64,000 nucleotides of DNA from Naematelia aurantialba. Lineage: Eukaryota > Basidiomycota > Tremellomycetes > Tremellales > Naemateliaceae. The notes beneath the pieces are model-generated. The model was not told where the DNA came from. It did not search any database and worked only from the letters and a program-made list of their open reading frames with translations. Within the stretch, counting starts at the first letter, position 1; each line of letters begins with the position of its first letter. Shown here one piece after another: positions 37,901-48,901 of the stretch. Both the position numbers and the translations under genes were made by a program. The DNA is taken from positions 496,001 through 560,000 of the forward strand of contig JAKFAO010000004.1 in assembly GCA_021527695.1 (NCBI GenBank). The letters run 5' to 3'.

Positions 37901-38307
37901 GACGATGTGAGTCGAGCGGATGGCATATTCTCTGGAGCGTATGTGTATAGGAGCATGGGCCGATGAGAAGCTCTAGTTGAGGCGAGGTGTAATTGGAGGA
38001 GAGGGTGGGTTCAGTTGGAGGCGAGGATACACCTGTACGAGAGCGTTCACTTAAAACGGAGGACAGAATTGCAGGAGAGGAGGGAGAACGCCGAGGTCCA
38101 AGCTGGCGAATCTGGCGAACCTGGTGGCCGGCGGCCGGTGGCTGACAGAGGCAGAAAGACCGCATGCTGGGAAACATGATCAACGTCGATATCGCCGAAG
38201 CGATCTACGGCCAGATCATACACCAAGTCGTCTTGCCGTGGTGGAAGAGCGCCGGGCGGCCCACGGACGTTCGTGCTCAGTGGCGGCACGCGCATCCACT
38301 CGCATGA
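34917..38307 (+). CDS. C5 DNA methyltransferase with BAH-like domains
   Basis: The enzyme transfers a methyl group from SAM to cytosine in DNA. Two BAH-like modules precede the catalytic part: PGMVRKILRMDRHCVHVQWL...GELFLDHGHCQTLPI and YHQLDFVFLDAKSTGQPWAVGQIL. Methyltransferase motifs follow in order: I (ADYYAGGGGSAIAARKYFDV, about 36175), IV (LTAGPP-CQGHSGAN, catalytic Cys codon split by intron 36509-36584), VI (FFLLENVPGF, about 36690), VIII (SYGSPQNRIRLFILAAR, about 36910), IX (RTFTIAERKRIQGVPDGYTL, about 37830) and X (LGNMINVDIAEAIYGQII, about 38165) after a 246-nt intron. The set is complete, so the enzyme is probably active. The BAH pair and architecture suggest a DNMT1/Dim-2-like class rather than the SNF2-fused DNMT5. 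Start ATG 34917; stop TGA 38305-38307. Confidence 0.88.
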
Positions 38308-38453
38308 GCACTTGAGCACTCGACCTTCGACACTCGACCTCATTCCCCAATTCAGTATACACCGGCGCGCCACTAGCCCGCCCCGCGTCGTAGGTATCTG
38401 TCTCGAGGATTGCCAGTACGACCAGGCAAGACGCGACTGCTCAAACAGCACGA

Positions 38454-38602
38454 CAGCCGAATCTCATGTCTAGGCATCGTAATACAAACTGCAGCCGAAT
38501 ATCACGGCGAGGCATGGCGATACAAGTTGCAGCCGAATCTCATGGCGAAGCATGGCTATACAGGTTAAAGCCGAATCTCATGGCTATGCATGGTGATACA
38601 AG
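38454..38602 (+). repeat. 38-bp tandem repeat, four diverged copies
   Basis: Units begin CAGCCGAATCTCATGG and contain GGCATGG.GATACAAG; copies at 38454, 38492, 38530 and 38568. They fill about half of the 308-base interval between the convergent methyltransferase and VPS54 stop codons, so probably the 3' untranslated regions or terminators. Confidence 0.9.
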
Positions 38603-38615
38603 ATGGACCTGATCG

Positions 38616-41600
38616 TCATACGAATTCTGTATTACGAGGATGTACTGTATAATGCGTTCTATGCCGCACGCCCTCCCCTATCTGCTCCTCCCCCTCTGAC
38701 CGGCCTTGCTCTTTCTCAGGTATGGGAGGCGCAGGCAACTCGGCCTCGCTCGGCTTGTCCGGCACAGGCGGGTTTTGCATCTCCGGAACCATCCCGACAC
38801 CTCCGTCTTCCTTGTCTCCGACATCCTCTTGCTTGCTCGGTACATCCGGTGCCGCGTCTCCCTCGTCTACTGCGATAGGAGTAGATCCGTCCGGCGGTAA
38901 CGTGGTCGCGGTCGTAGTGTCTGCATCAGGGTCGCTGGGAGACGGAAGTCGCGTCTGTTCAGTGGACGCCGCTGCAAGGAGTTCCAGATCAGGCCCTCCC
39001 CGTTGCTCCGGATCGACCGGCTGGTTGCCCAGCTGAATTTCCTCAGGACCCGCAGGTACCTCGGCGATATCTGCCGGTTGACTATCCGCTGCGCCGACCT
39101 GACCTCCATCCGGCGCTACCAGACCGACCCCATCCTCATCCTCATCGTCCTCTGCGTCTCCGTCTCCGCCTCCCGGCTCTTCCTGCGCCTCTTGCACACC
39201 CTGTTCGGAGACAGCGTCCTTGGCCGCTTCGCCTTTCTTTCCCGACCCGCGCCGGAGCAAGCCTTTCAGGCCCTCGGCCATCTTCCGAGGCGTCGGTTTG
39301 TCCCTCACCAGCGTCTCTAGGCTCTTGACGTTTGTTCCTGCTTCGGACAGAGGTGACAGCTTGTTCGAGATGAGGGTGACATCCTGCGTCATCCTGCACC
39401 CAGTCAGCACATACGCCGTACCCTGTGTACGACGGGCGGCATGCTCACCTCCGCTTTGCCTCGTCAGACTTTAACTCGACTTTGCCAAACTCCTCAGATA
39501 GTCGATGGACGATGGCCGCGAGGACCTCGGACATGACTCCCTCGACAGTCTGTGTAGCCAAGTACTTTGACAGGACTTTGTGCAGCGTTGCAGTCTCTTT
39601 GACCAGCATCTCCGCGTACGGCCTCGCGCCGTCCCTGTCAGATGACGCCTCCCAGTCGATCTCACGAAGCGAGGTGACATGCACTGCTATACGATCTGAC
39701 ATGATCGCGACAAGTTTAGCGTGGATTTCGTTCTGGTGCTCTTGGTAATCCTACCACCGTCAGTTCGTTCACCAACAGGAAATCATAGACGAACCCGCTT
39801 GAGCTTGTCGAACTCTGTCAACATGACTGCCTGCTTCGTACTGAGATGCCGCCGGATGAATTCGCGAATATAGGGGATGAGAGAGACGACTACGCTGAGA
39901 GATTGACTCGCGAGAGCTAAAACCATATAATCAGCAAATGCAGACACAACAAGCGAAAGGTGCTCACCGAGATGCTTTGCAGTGATGTTTTTCAGCCCCG
40001 CAGACCTCATCGCTCCCGCCCCAAGCACGACTTGGCATGTCCGAGAGTTGAACGACTGGTTCCATCAGCCATATTCTCTCTTACATGGAACGGCTGCCTT
40101 ACCTTGAGAAACTCGATGATCCTCCCCATCACATCTGTCACGACCAGTTCGAGATTGATCACGACCTTCAGATAGTCCCCCAGCAGGACCAAGCTTTCCG
40201 CGGTCGCCTTGACCACAAAGAACGATTTGTCTTCGATGTTGAGCATTTTCTGCGCTACGTCGCTGTCCCCGTTGGTATGGCCATTCCCATTCCCGTTCCC
40301 GTTTCCATCCTGCTGCCGAGGGGGGATGAACGCTTCTGGTGGATCAGAAACCGCCGCATCGATAAAGAGGTTCACGACATGTTGTGCATCCGCTGGCACG
40401 TCGATCTGCGTCCAAAGCTCCTCCTCCACTAGTTTGGCGGATTTGGTGAGGCGCTGCGCATGGTACGACACGAGGAAAGCTCTGGCCTGTGACGTCGTCA
40501 CGCCGCGCAGAGATACGATCATTCGTTTCGCCAGAGATTCTGTTGCAAGGACGAAATCCCAACTCTCTTTGAAGAGCTCGTAAAACTCGACGAGCGAAAG
40601 GGCCGCATGCTGTTCCAATCGAACAGCAAGAATCTTAGAAGCGCGATTGTTGGCCAATTCGCAAGAAGATGAAAGGACATCGGCGAGATCTAGGGTCTGA
40701 GGTGATTCAGGTGTACTGGAAACAGTGGACTCCAAGGTAAGTGTAGGGAATTTTCTGTCCAAATCAGGGATGTCACGCCACGCCGAGAAGGGTGCCCACC
40801 TGACAATATCTAATATATCTGAAATGATGTTGCCCAGCGTCTGGCCCAGTCGCAGACGAGCTAAAAGCGTGGTATACATCTGGGTGGAAAGGAGAAGATA
40901 TCGAGAGTGGTCCATGCCTCTGAGAGCTTGTGCAAGGGTTGCCCTACCAAGGATCAGCATCCAATCAATCCGAGATTCTTGAACCTACCCTCGTTGTTCC
41001 GGTGGTTTTCCTTCTTCATCTGGCTCGTCCTCCGTCTGGGACACGGGCAAGTGCTGCACCACGGTTAACGCTTGAAACGACCCATGACTGCCACGAACCT
41101 TTCTGGATCCCTCGCGAATAGTAGCTAGCATGGCTTCTCTCCACAATGCCTCCACTCCGCCTAATCTTCCACACCTTGCCAGACCCGCCAACATTGGCTC
41201 CACCGAAGCTCGATAACTCTCGTCTGACTCGCTTCTCGACTCCGCTTGTGTTAATACTGCGAGCAGTAAAGTGGAAAGGGCAGATTCGAGCTGATCCGCA
41301 ATCGAGTCTGCCAGATCTGATATCGCTGCCGGTAGCTGGGCCAGTGCCGATAGTGTCGACAAGGGCAGGCTAGACTCTCCGTCGGTACCTGCACCATGCT
41401 TTTCCCACCACCGCACCACGTCTTCCAGGAAACCCAGACCCCCAGCCCAATCGCCAGCATCGACCAAGCCTTTGGTAACGCGGAGCAGCTCTTCGAGCTC
41501 GCCTACTGCCTTGACTCCTCGTTCCGTGATTCTCAGCGCATGTAAACGTTCGTGAGCGTCAATGATCTGGAGGCCCTTCTTCGCTTGATTTGTGCCGACG

Positions 41601-42361
41601 TCTTTCAGCGAAGTCTGAAGGTCTGCTATTCGCGAGAGACACGATGCCGACTCTGAATGCAGATCTTGCAGGTTTGACAAGGCTGAGAAGAATGAGGTGG
41701 ACCGCAGAGTGATCTCATGGACGAGGTGACGCTCCAGCGTGTCCAGGTGGGAGGAGAGGGAGTCTTGCACAGCATTTGATGGGCCGGCAACCGAGGACTC
41801 ATCTACGATGGTCCCCCACGTTACCGGGTCGGCCAAGTCGAACGCGAGGTCGAAGAACAGGGAGGGAACCGAGTCGAGGGAAGGTAGCTCAGACTTGTCT
41901 GGCGGTTTCACGTCAAAGTCGTTCGGATCTGAGCCTGTCGAAGACTGAGCGGCGAGAAATGAATCATACAGTGGGGTGATGGACTGTAGATACGCATCGT
42001 AGTGGTTCGCGGGTGGTGGTCGGGGAAGGATGGGCGGCTGTTGGGTGAGAGGAGGTAGCGGTTTCCGCGACGACCGTAGAGGATTGGCCTTCCTGGTGGG
42101 GTGGTTCAAGACAGTCGAGATGGCGTTGAATCCACGCTTGTCCACGCCATCCTCAGCGCGCGCATTAACGTCCAGCTTCCATGAGACCAGGTTGAGCCCT
42201 GCCGAGTCGACCCGGCTGGCATCCCACAAATCACCGGTCGTAGAGTCCAGCACACTTGTCGCGGTACCGTCTAATTCGGATAAGAACGACTCGGACGGCT
42301 GAGGCGATGAGGGCGCCGGCGTTGCCGTCGCAGAGGCAGGGGTCGACGCTGGCGTAGCCAT
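38616..42361 (-). CDS. VPS54: Vps54, GARP complex subunit
   Basis: Vps54 is a subunit of the GARP tether that receives retrograde vesicles from endosomes at the trans-Golgi network. The start MATPASTPASATATPAP at 42361 was chosen, although two in-frame ATGs lie upstream. The N-terminal coiled-coil region includes LERHLVHEITLRSTSFFSAL and LQDLHSESASCLSRIADLQT. The conserved C-terminal domain includes VLGAGAMRSAGLKNITAKHL, LALASQSLSVVVSLIPYIRE and FIRRHLSTKQAVMLTEFDKL (about 40025-39780), then EMLVKETATLHKVLSKYLAT. A Gly-Asn repeat (DGNGNGNGNGHTNG) occurs mid-protein. After the conserved end (LISNKLSPLSEAGTNVKSLE) a long acidic Pro/Glu-rich tail of about 220 residues is present, longer than in yeast Vps54. 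Introns are few and short. Confidence 0.9.
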
Positions 42362-42486
42362 GGTCGTCACCCCGGCATGGATACAGACCGCTACAGAGGG
42401 AGATCCACAGCAAGTACAGAGCATAGCACGCTGTGATCGCGTGGGAATATTCAGCAACGCGTATTTCTTGCATTTCTCCCACTAAA

Positions 42487-42496
42487 GTCACGTGAC
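42487..42496. promoter_or_regulatory. GTCACGTGAC palindrome (E-box) between VPS54 and ADE4
   Basis: A perfect 10-bp palindrome centred on CACGTG sits in the 310-base divergent promoter shared by VPS54 (starts 42361) and ADE4 (exon 1 ends 42672). CACGTG is the core bound by bHLH factors such as Cbf1 or Pho4 in fungi. No TATA box was seen. Confidence 0.45.
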
Positions 42497-42671
42497 CGGA
42501 ACGGTCCGCAAAAGCTTAATGAGTCGGGTACGCGACGGCCAAGAAAGATTATTTTTCGCTCTTACACATACAATTGTATTTGTAGCCCATTAAATCTGCA
42601 GCGGCACTCGTGCTGCTCCATTTGAACGTACCGCCTAGACGTAGGGACCCCTCGGAGACCGGTGCAGCGAG

Positions 42672-44938
42672 AGTAAGTGCTGCTCTGGTGGTAGTCACAA
42701 AGCTGAGTCACATCAGTGTGTGGCATTCTGGGCCTTCTTCTCCATGATCCTCTGGCAACGCAGACGTCTGCAGCTGGAGCCGAGATGTCCGTTATTCCTG
42801 CCTTGACTGTGATGTCTTCTGACGAGTCTGTAAAGTGCTGAGGGGCTCTCGTTGCTACAACATCGGTGAGTCATGCTACACATGACGGTTAGGAGCAGAG
42901 CTGATCCATCTTGCAGTGGCCAAGATGCCGCTGGTATCGTGACTTGCGGGTCGGGCGGTCGGTTCTACCAGGTCAAGGCCAATGGAATGGTGCGGGACGT
43001 GTTTGATGCGCAGGGGATTGCTGGACTCAAGGGGTGGATGGGCGTTGGACACGGTATGCCACGCATTCTCTCTCTCCAGGATGACAATTGATAGCTTTCA
43101 GTGCGGTACCCTACTGCTGGCAGTTCGGCCCACGCCGAAGCTCAGCCATTCTACGTCAACTCGCCTTACGGAATTGTCTTTGCACACGTGAGTGCATTTC
43201 TCTCCTGTGCCGGAGCCGGTACGCGAGCTGACTGGCCTAGAACGGCAACCTGATCAACACCCCTGCGCTGCGGCAGTTCCTGGACGCCGAGGCGCACCGA
43301 CACAACAACACCGACTCTGACTCTGAGCTCGTCCTCAACATCCTCGCCAACAACTTGCAGAAGACCGGCAAATTCCGGTATGCCCTGCCTCCTCTGCTGG
43401 GAAAGGGTGCACAGATTGATGACTGTGTAGTATCAACGAGGAGGATATCTTCAACGCCATTCGAGACTTGATGAAGTCGTGCATTGGCGCTTATGCCTGT
43501 GTATTTATGCTTGCCGGGTTCGGTCTCATCGCCTTCCGGGATCCCAACGGCATCCGACCGCTCGGCACGGCCACGCGTGTCGGCGCCAGGGGCGGACAAG
43601 ACTACCTGGTGGCGAGCGAGAGTGTCGTCGCCCAGGGATCGGGCTTCACCCAGTGGCAAGACGTGAAAGCTGGTGGGTCGTCAGAGGGGTTTCGAAGTTT
43701 GAGTGATGGCTAATGTGGAAAAGGCGAGGCGGTCATCATCACCCGGAGCAAAGTGTCCAGGCGTATCGTGGCTGAGCCGCAGCCGTTTGCACCGGACATT
43801 TTTGAATACGTCTACTTTGCACGACCAGACTCCACGATCGACGGGATCAGCGTCTACCGATCGCGTATGGCCATGGGAGACTTGCTGGCAGAGACAGCAA
43901 AGAAGGAACTGGAAAGGGCGAAGCTGGAGGTCGATGTCGTCATTCCCGTTCCTGATACCTCGCGGGTGGCAGCTTTGCAGTGCGCGCAACATCTCGGTAT
44001 TCCGTATCGGGAAGGCTTTGTGAAGAACCGATATGTTGGACGAACATTTATCATGCCGGGACAAACCCAACGGTCAGTCGCTCAGCGAATACGGCGGAAG
44101 CATTCAGGCTGATGGAGCGTAGACGAAAGAACGTGCGGAGAAAGCTCAATGCCATGCCGATGGAATTTGCCGACAAAGTAGTCATGCTCGTGGACGGTAC
44201 GTGATCCGTTACCCTACCTTCCCTGACGTGGTTTGGCCGCTGACTGGCCCTAGACTCGATTGTCCGAGGGACGACGTCGCGCGAGATCATCCAGATGGCC
44301 AAAGACGTTGGTGCGAAAAGGGTCATCTTTGCTTCGTGTGCACCACCGATCCGGTTCTCAAACGTATACGGGATTGACATGCCGTCACCACATGAGCTCG
44401 TTGCGCATGGGCGTACCACCGAAGAGGTCGCTGAGCACATTGGCGCCGACCTGGTAATCTACCAGACACTCGACGACCTCGTCGAGAGCTGCAGGCAGTT
44501 CAATCCTGCTATCAAGCAGTTTGATTGCTCGGTCTTCACTGGCGAATACGTCACTGGCGGTGTGGACGAGCGGTATCTGGAACACCTGCAGAAACTGAGG
44601 AACGACAAGGCGAAAGCCAAGAAGGCCCAAGCGGCGTTTGAAGAGATTGAACTCTTGGATCAGACCTGCAACGGTCCAATGAGTGAGTACAGCGTTGCCC
44701 GTTGTTTATCGGTCTAGCGGAGGAGCGTCGATTCCGCAGAGGACGTGAATCTAGCAGAGGAGCGTCCATTGAGAAGAGGAACGATGCGGCAGAGGAGTGC
44801 AGACAGCTGATGGTCGTGACAGACGGGTCAGATTCCCTCATTGGACTGGCGAACCACTCGCCTAAGATCGGACCAAGGTCAGATTACCCCTCCCCGAACG
44901 ATTCGGTCGGCCTGCACAACTCGTGGTACGGAGCATAG
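42672..44938 (+). CDS. ADE4: Amidophosphoribosyltransferase (glutamine PRPP amidotransferase)
   Basis: This enzyme performs the first committed step of purine synthesis, making 5-phosphoribosylamine from PRPP and glutamine in the cytosol. The start codon appears to be split: the last exon-1 base A (42672) is followed by GTAAGT...CATCAG (42673-42716), and the next exon opens TG-TGT-GGC, giving Met-Cys-Gly-Ile-Leu with the N-terminal nucleophile Cys2. Then come [52 protein letters not shown] and [14 protein letters not shown] of the glutaminase half. The phosphoribosyltransferase half has [36 protein letters not shown], the PRPP loop [18 protein letters not shown] and [19 protein letters not shown]. 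The end is SWYGA with TAG at 44936-44938. All catalytic parts are present. Confidence 0.95.
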
Positions 44939-45574
44939 TACGTAGAAGTTGGAGGCGAGAGGCGCAGGGAAATCCCGGAAAGCGTGGGCCAGGTGGTGGA
45001 CATGTTGTCAGACGGGAAGGGTTGCATCCGTCATCTTGTTGAGTATATTGCATGAATGTGGCGTCTGACGGCTGGAGAGTGGATATGTCTGCGCGGCGAG
45101 TCACCCATATAGCCCACTACAGTAGTGGCGGCAGCTTGTTCATGAGCCTTCCGTTTCGCCACTCCGGAAGAGCAGGCCGTGGCCCGTGAGCCTTGCGTCG
45201 GGGCTTCGTCCATGTACAGATTTCATCCCAGCTCGATATGTAATAGCCATAGAGCTGAGAACGTTGAAGGGATGCATGTACACTTGAGACCAGGCCCAAT
45301 CAAGCCTTCGCTCCTATCGAGGTGGCTTTTCGCCCAAGCCTGCCCCGGACATGGCGTAGCCTTGTTTTCGCCACTCTGACGTCTGTACGTTCAATCCTTT
45401 GAGAGACAGTGGAGTGGTCTGTGAAAAGAGGGGTTGACTGGAAGCTTGTCCTTTCCAAATGGTCATTCATTCGCCATTCCAATGCATCCGTCCTGGAGCA
45501 AACAAGCCCAAGGAAGAAACTCAGAGCATCCCCAGTTGCAAATCTCGCCTTGTCTTGCTCCTGCTCAGTCATCC
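44939..45574. other. Intergenic, before the paralog array
   Basis: About 640 bases with no recognisable gene or repeat. It contains the promoter of the first array gene. Confidence 0.5.
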
Positions 45575-46231
45575 ATGTCCACTCCTAATGCCATCCACAA
45601 GCCAGATCCTTACTTTCCGATATCGCCAATCCCCTGGACGCACGCGTCAAGAAGTGCCCCAACATCGGTGCTGGAAGAGTCTGAAGAGCATGTCGCCATC
45701 TACGAGTGGTGTAGGTCGGAGGCGATGCGGATGCAGCGGCGCACGGTGTTGGGGTACCATCGGCCCGACCTGACCAACCAGTTCTGGGTGTCCGTGTACA
45801 GCCTGGGTGCAGAGGGGTGGGTGTGGTCAGAGATGCCGCGCGGCCAGTTCACGCATGAATATGACTTTTCCTTCGATTGGCCGCTGCTCTATCGCCATAT
45901 CTTCCCCACCATCAGTGGGAACAGGTTTGCCTCTGTCGGCAGATTTGTGGGTCTCCCTAAAGTACCTTGGTCAGCGCTCATTGGGCCACCGCCATCAGCC
46001 ACGAGTGTGAGGGCGGATGACTCGGCGGTGACACTGTGGACACCAACGACGACAGTGGTGATCAAGACGGCCTTTGGCGATATCCAGACCACGGTGACAA
46101 TGGCGACGGTTAGGATTCGCCGAAGGGATTCAGCTGCCAGAAGCTGTCGAGATAGCCATGCAGATTATTGGTGGGGGGGTAGTTCCGGAGGTGAGTTCAG
46201 TACCGTAGATGAGTTGGATTCAAATTCGTAG
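45575..46231 (+). CDS. Orphan paralog 1 of a five-gene tandem array
   Basis: Unknown family. A single exon of about 218 codons from MSTPNAIHKPDPYFPISPIP; an in-frame ATG farther upstream (about 45482) is also possible. It shares with the four downstream genes a Tyr-acidic-Trp segment (HVAIYEWCRSEAMRMQRR), a block of FWVSVYSLGAEGW type, a WTE-like WSEMPRG, and NRFASVGRFVGLPKVPW, matched in paralog 5 by ARFPRPGRFVGLPSSE. No signal peptide, membrane helix or catalytic motif is visible. It is intronless, whereas genes outside the array are intron-rich. The C-terminal half (TTTVVIKTAFGDIQTTVTMA) has no counterpart in the other members. Confidence 0.6.
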   Translation: MSTPNAIHKPDPYFPISPIPWTHASRSAPTSVLEESEEHVAIYEWCRSEAMRMQRRTVLGYHRPDLTNQFWVSVYSLGAEGWVWSEMPRGQFTHEYDFSFDWPLLYRHIFPTISGNRFASVGRFVGLPKVPWSALIGPPPSATSVRADDSAVTLWTPTTTVVIKTAFGDIQTTVTMATVRIRRRDSAARSCRDSHADYWWGGSSGGEFSTVDELDSNS

Positions 46232-46536
46232 CAGCCCTATCATGCACCGCAATTGTCCTTGGTTGGCCACCCCCTTGTCAATTGGAGAGATGTTTCGCTA
46301 CCTTATATGCGCTCGGCTATATGCATACGATGCCGTCCACCCTTTCACACTCTGCAAACCTTAGCAGAGCACCTGGGAAAACCCGAAACAGTCTCTCCAT
46401 TATGTCTCTCTCTGCGTAGGGCCATGACGCCCTTCGTGATTCATACAGGAAGCGGGCGGAGTGCGAATACGAGGGAATGCGAGGGAATGTGGATAAAATG
46501 CGCCGTAGACCTCTGTATCTGACTCTTCCATCGCCA

Positions 46537-47439
46537 ATGACAACCACCATGCACCACGCGGAACTCGTCTCCTCTGAGACCCTGGAGAACTGCGAGACCC
46601 CGATCGACGATGAAATGCACTTCGAGATGCCCAGCACTGCGGCAACCGGCGCCATCGACTTCACCCTGACCCTCCCTGAGCAGCCGGGGGAGCTGGCTGT
46701 CAAGCGGTACGAGGACATGCGCCGTTTGAAATCGCGTATGGCCGAACCGTGCAAGTTGAGCTATTTGGTACAGCACAAGCGGGAATCCTGGGAACTGGGC
46801 ATCTCAGTGCTTGGCAAGGACGAGAGCGGTCACATGAGATGGACGGAACAGAGACCTTCGATCGGCTGCTCCATGGCATCCATCTGGCCGTATCGCCCGC
46901 CGTACTCCGTCCTGAGCAAGTGGCGCTTCCTCCCGTCAGGCGAGTTCTGGGGCTTACAGCCCGAAATATCCGAAATATCACCTGACACGGCCCTCGTGCC
47001 CAATCGCCGGCCAGCCGATGAGGATATCGTCCACATGCAGGCTTACTTCCCTCGAATGTCGGCGGCTAACGCTGACGAGACGGGAGAACTGGAAACGGCG
47101 ATGACATGTGCGACGAGAGATATGGTGTTGAGTGCAGTCTCGCTCAGATCAACAATGAAGGCCGTGCCTGCAAGAATGGTGCCCATAAGTACCACGACGA
47201 TAACGGCGGCCACAGGCTCGCTGACCTTTGGCTTAGCTGTTTCCCCCAGAGACACCCGATCCAGTGGCGGGAAGTGGAGAGCTCGTGCAAGTCGGCAAAA
47301 ACGGGAAACAACGCAGACCAACGCCACTGTTTCTGAAGCAGGAACCACAGCCACCAAGGGTACCACGTCGTCGTACTCTCAGGAGACAGTGCTGACCAGG
47401 AGGCTCTGCTCCTGGAAGAAGGAAGCTGATATACGGTAA
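46537..47439 (+). CDS. Orphan paralog 2 of the array
   Basis: A single exon of 300 codons from MTTTMHHAELVSSETLENCE. Family motifs are recognisable but weak: LAVKRYEDMRRLKSRM (the Y-acidic...R segment), WELGISVLGKDESGHMRWTE and WRFLPSGEFWGLQPE (the RF...G-F-GLP box). The C-terminal 150 residues are Ser/Thr/Arg-rich, unlike the other members, and may be an extension or drift past an ancestral stop. A GATAAAA sequence at about 46492 lies 45 bases before the start. No known domain. Confidence 0.5.
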   Translation: MTTTMHHAELVSSETLENCETPIDDEMHFEMPSTAATGAIDFTLTLPEQPGELAVKRYEDMRRLKSRMAEPCKLSYLVQHKRESWELGISVLGKDESGHMRWTEQRPSIGCSMASIWPYRPPYSVLSKWRFLPSGEFWGLQPEISEISPDTALVPNRRPADEDIVHMQAYFPRMSAANADETGELETAMTCATRDMVLSAVSLRSTMKAVPARMVPISTTTITAATGSLTFGLAVSPRDTRSSGGKWRARASRQKRETTQTNATVSEAGTTATKGTTSSYSQETVLTRRLCSWKKEADIR

Positions 47440-48364
47440 CGCCGTCCTGATTGTCTATACCTGCTTGCGAGTGGCGAACGCTTTGAAATTGTTTCTCCCC
47501 TTCTGTCTCCGCCGCCTTCTTGAAATGAGAAGGGGATCGGGCCGCTGGTAGTTTGTTACATAGGAGTGGATGCAGTATTTCGGAAGCGCATTGTGTCCTG
47601 TTTACTTCTTTGGGCTAGCAACACGCCCGCATACCAGCACTCACGCTGTATGTACGCAGTCCGTGCGTACCGCCACCGACCGCGAGAGAAGTGGTACCAC
47701 CGAGCTGATCGCGCTGGAGAGTGGTTCTTGAATATTAAGTCCAATCACATGGAACAGCACTGAAGCTCGGGACCTATACACCTGCAGTAGGACCAAAGCC
47801 ACGAAAATAGTGTTTGTCGAAGCCCTGGGGCAACATGCTTCCTGTCGTCGAAGGATATTCGCCACCCAAGCCGAGGCCTGTTTGATTGCCGAGCGGAAGC
47901 GAGCATGCCCGACTTGGCCCGAAGCGAAGAAGACAAATAGAGCGAGGAATGAGACGAGGCCCCGATGTAATGCCTTCTTTCACGTCGAGATGCCGCGCCA
48001 GTAGAGACCCACTTGACTCTGAGAACTGATGAAGAAGGACAATGAGCGCGTCATTGGGACGCGGTTTCCATGTAGATTTGCACCTGAACGAGTGGGGCGG
48101 GGAAGACCGGGAAGCAGGGAGTGATGCGCGAAACAACGTCGACGCATTGCTTCGCACCGGCGAGCGTCCCGCAAGCCTTCGACCAGTTTGCCCCGACCCA
48201 GAAAAAAGGACGAGAGCGATCTGGGGGACTGTCTGGCACGGTCCACAAGGCTATAAAAGCTTGCGGCGTCCCCTCATAATTCAAATATCCGTTCTCCCAC
48301 TTCGAACTTTTTGCGTCAGATCCCTCGTCATCTCTCAAACTTGCTGATTTTTTTATCTGCAGAC
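47440..48364. other. Intergenic within the array
   Basis: About 925 bases without a supported gene. Minus-strand open frames exist but lack the array motifs or any known family. The downstream end holds the TATA-type promoter of paralog 3. Confidence 0.45.
48252..48258 (+). promoter_or_regulatory. TATA box of orphan paralog 3
   Basis: TATAAAA in the context GGCTATAAAAGCTTG lies 107 bases before the paralog 3 ATG, a normal spacing for a TATA promoter in fungi. TATA promoters usually mark inducible genes. Confidence 0.55.
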
Positions 48365-48901
48365 ATGCCAGAACAGAACAGGGCGACCAACAATTCTCGG
48401 GAAGCGACATGGACTGCCACGGCGAGGCCAGACCTGGCACAGTACAGGTCTTTGGAAGAGTTGCCGCATCAGCGTGGGGAAGAATTTGTCGAAGGCTATG
48501 ATCGGGCTCGGTCGGCCATCAATGCTTCCACTGCCCATGAGATTACCCCCCTCTCTTACCACCTCTTGCGACCCGACGGGTCCAAGCGGCTCATGGTGTC
48601 CGTTCCGTCCGCGACCTCCGTGGATGGAGCAAGGCAGTGGACCGAGCTCAAAGTCCTGGCCGGGATGGACATCAGCAGAGTTTGGCCGAACAACGTCCCC
48701 TTGCACCAGCATGATGTGAACTTCCCGACGCTGTCCGACAGGCGATTTCAAGCAAGCACCACCACGGCCCCCACAGGCGGACACGCCACTGCGACCACGT
48801 CGTATGGCGCTCAGTCTCAGATCCCCTGGTGGGATGCGTGCGCCCCATCAGAAAGTCAGACTCGCTCGAGAGTGGATGCCTGGCGGAACAGCATTGGATA
48901 A
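48365..48901 (+). CDS. Orphan paralog 3 of the array
   Basis: The shortest member, 178 codons, single exon, from MPEQNRATNNSREATWTATA. Shared features are EEFVEGYDRARSAINAS (Y-acidic...R), YHLLRPDGSKRLMVS (the L-x-x-DG block) and GARQWTELKVLAG (W-T-E), and the C-terminal SRVDAWRNSIG, comparable with RINRWMARS of paralog 4 and RIRRWMEQT of paralog 5. The RF...GLP box is poorly conserved. No signal peptide or known domain. Confidence 0.6.
   Translation: MPEQNRATNNSREATWTATARPDLAQYRSLEELPHQRGEEFVEGYDRARSAINASTAHEITPLSYHLLRPDGSKRLMVSVPSATSVDGARQWTELKVLAGMDISRVWPNNVPLHQHDVNFPTLSDRRFQASTTTAPTGGHATATTSYGAQSQIPWWDACAPSESQTRSRVDAWRNSIG

Noticed and set aside
47774..48157. Minus-strand frame within the paralog array as a sixth member
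   Set aside because: It lacks all shared motifs and is on the opposite strand.
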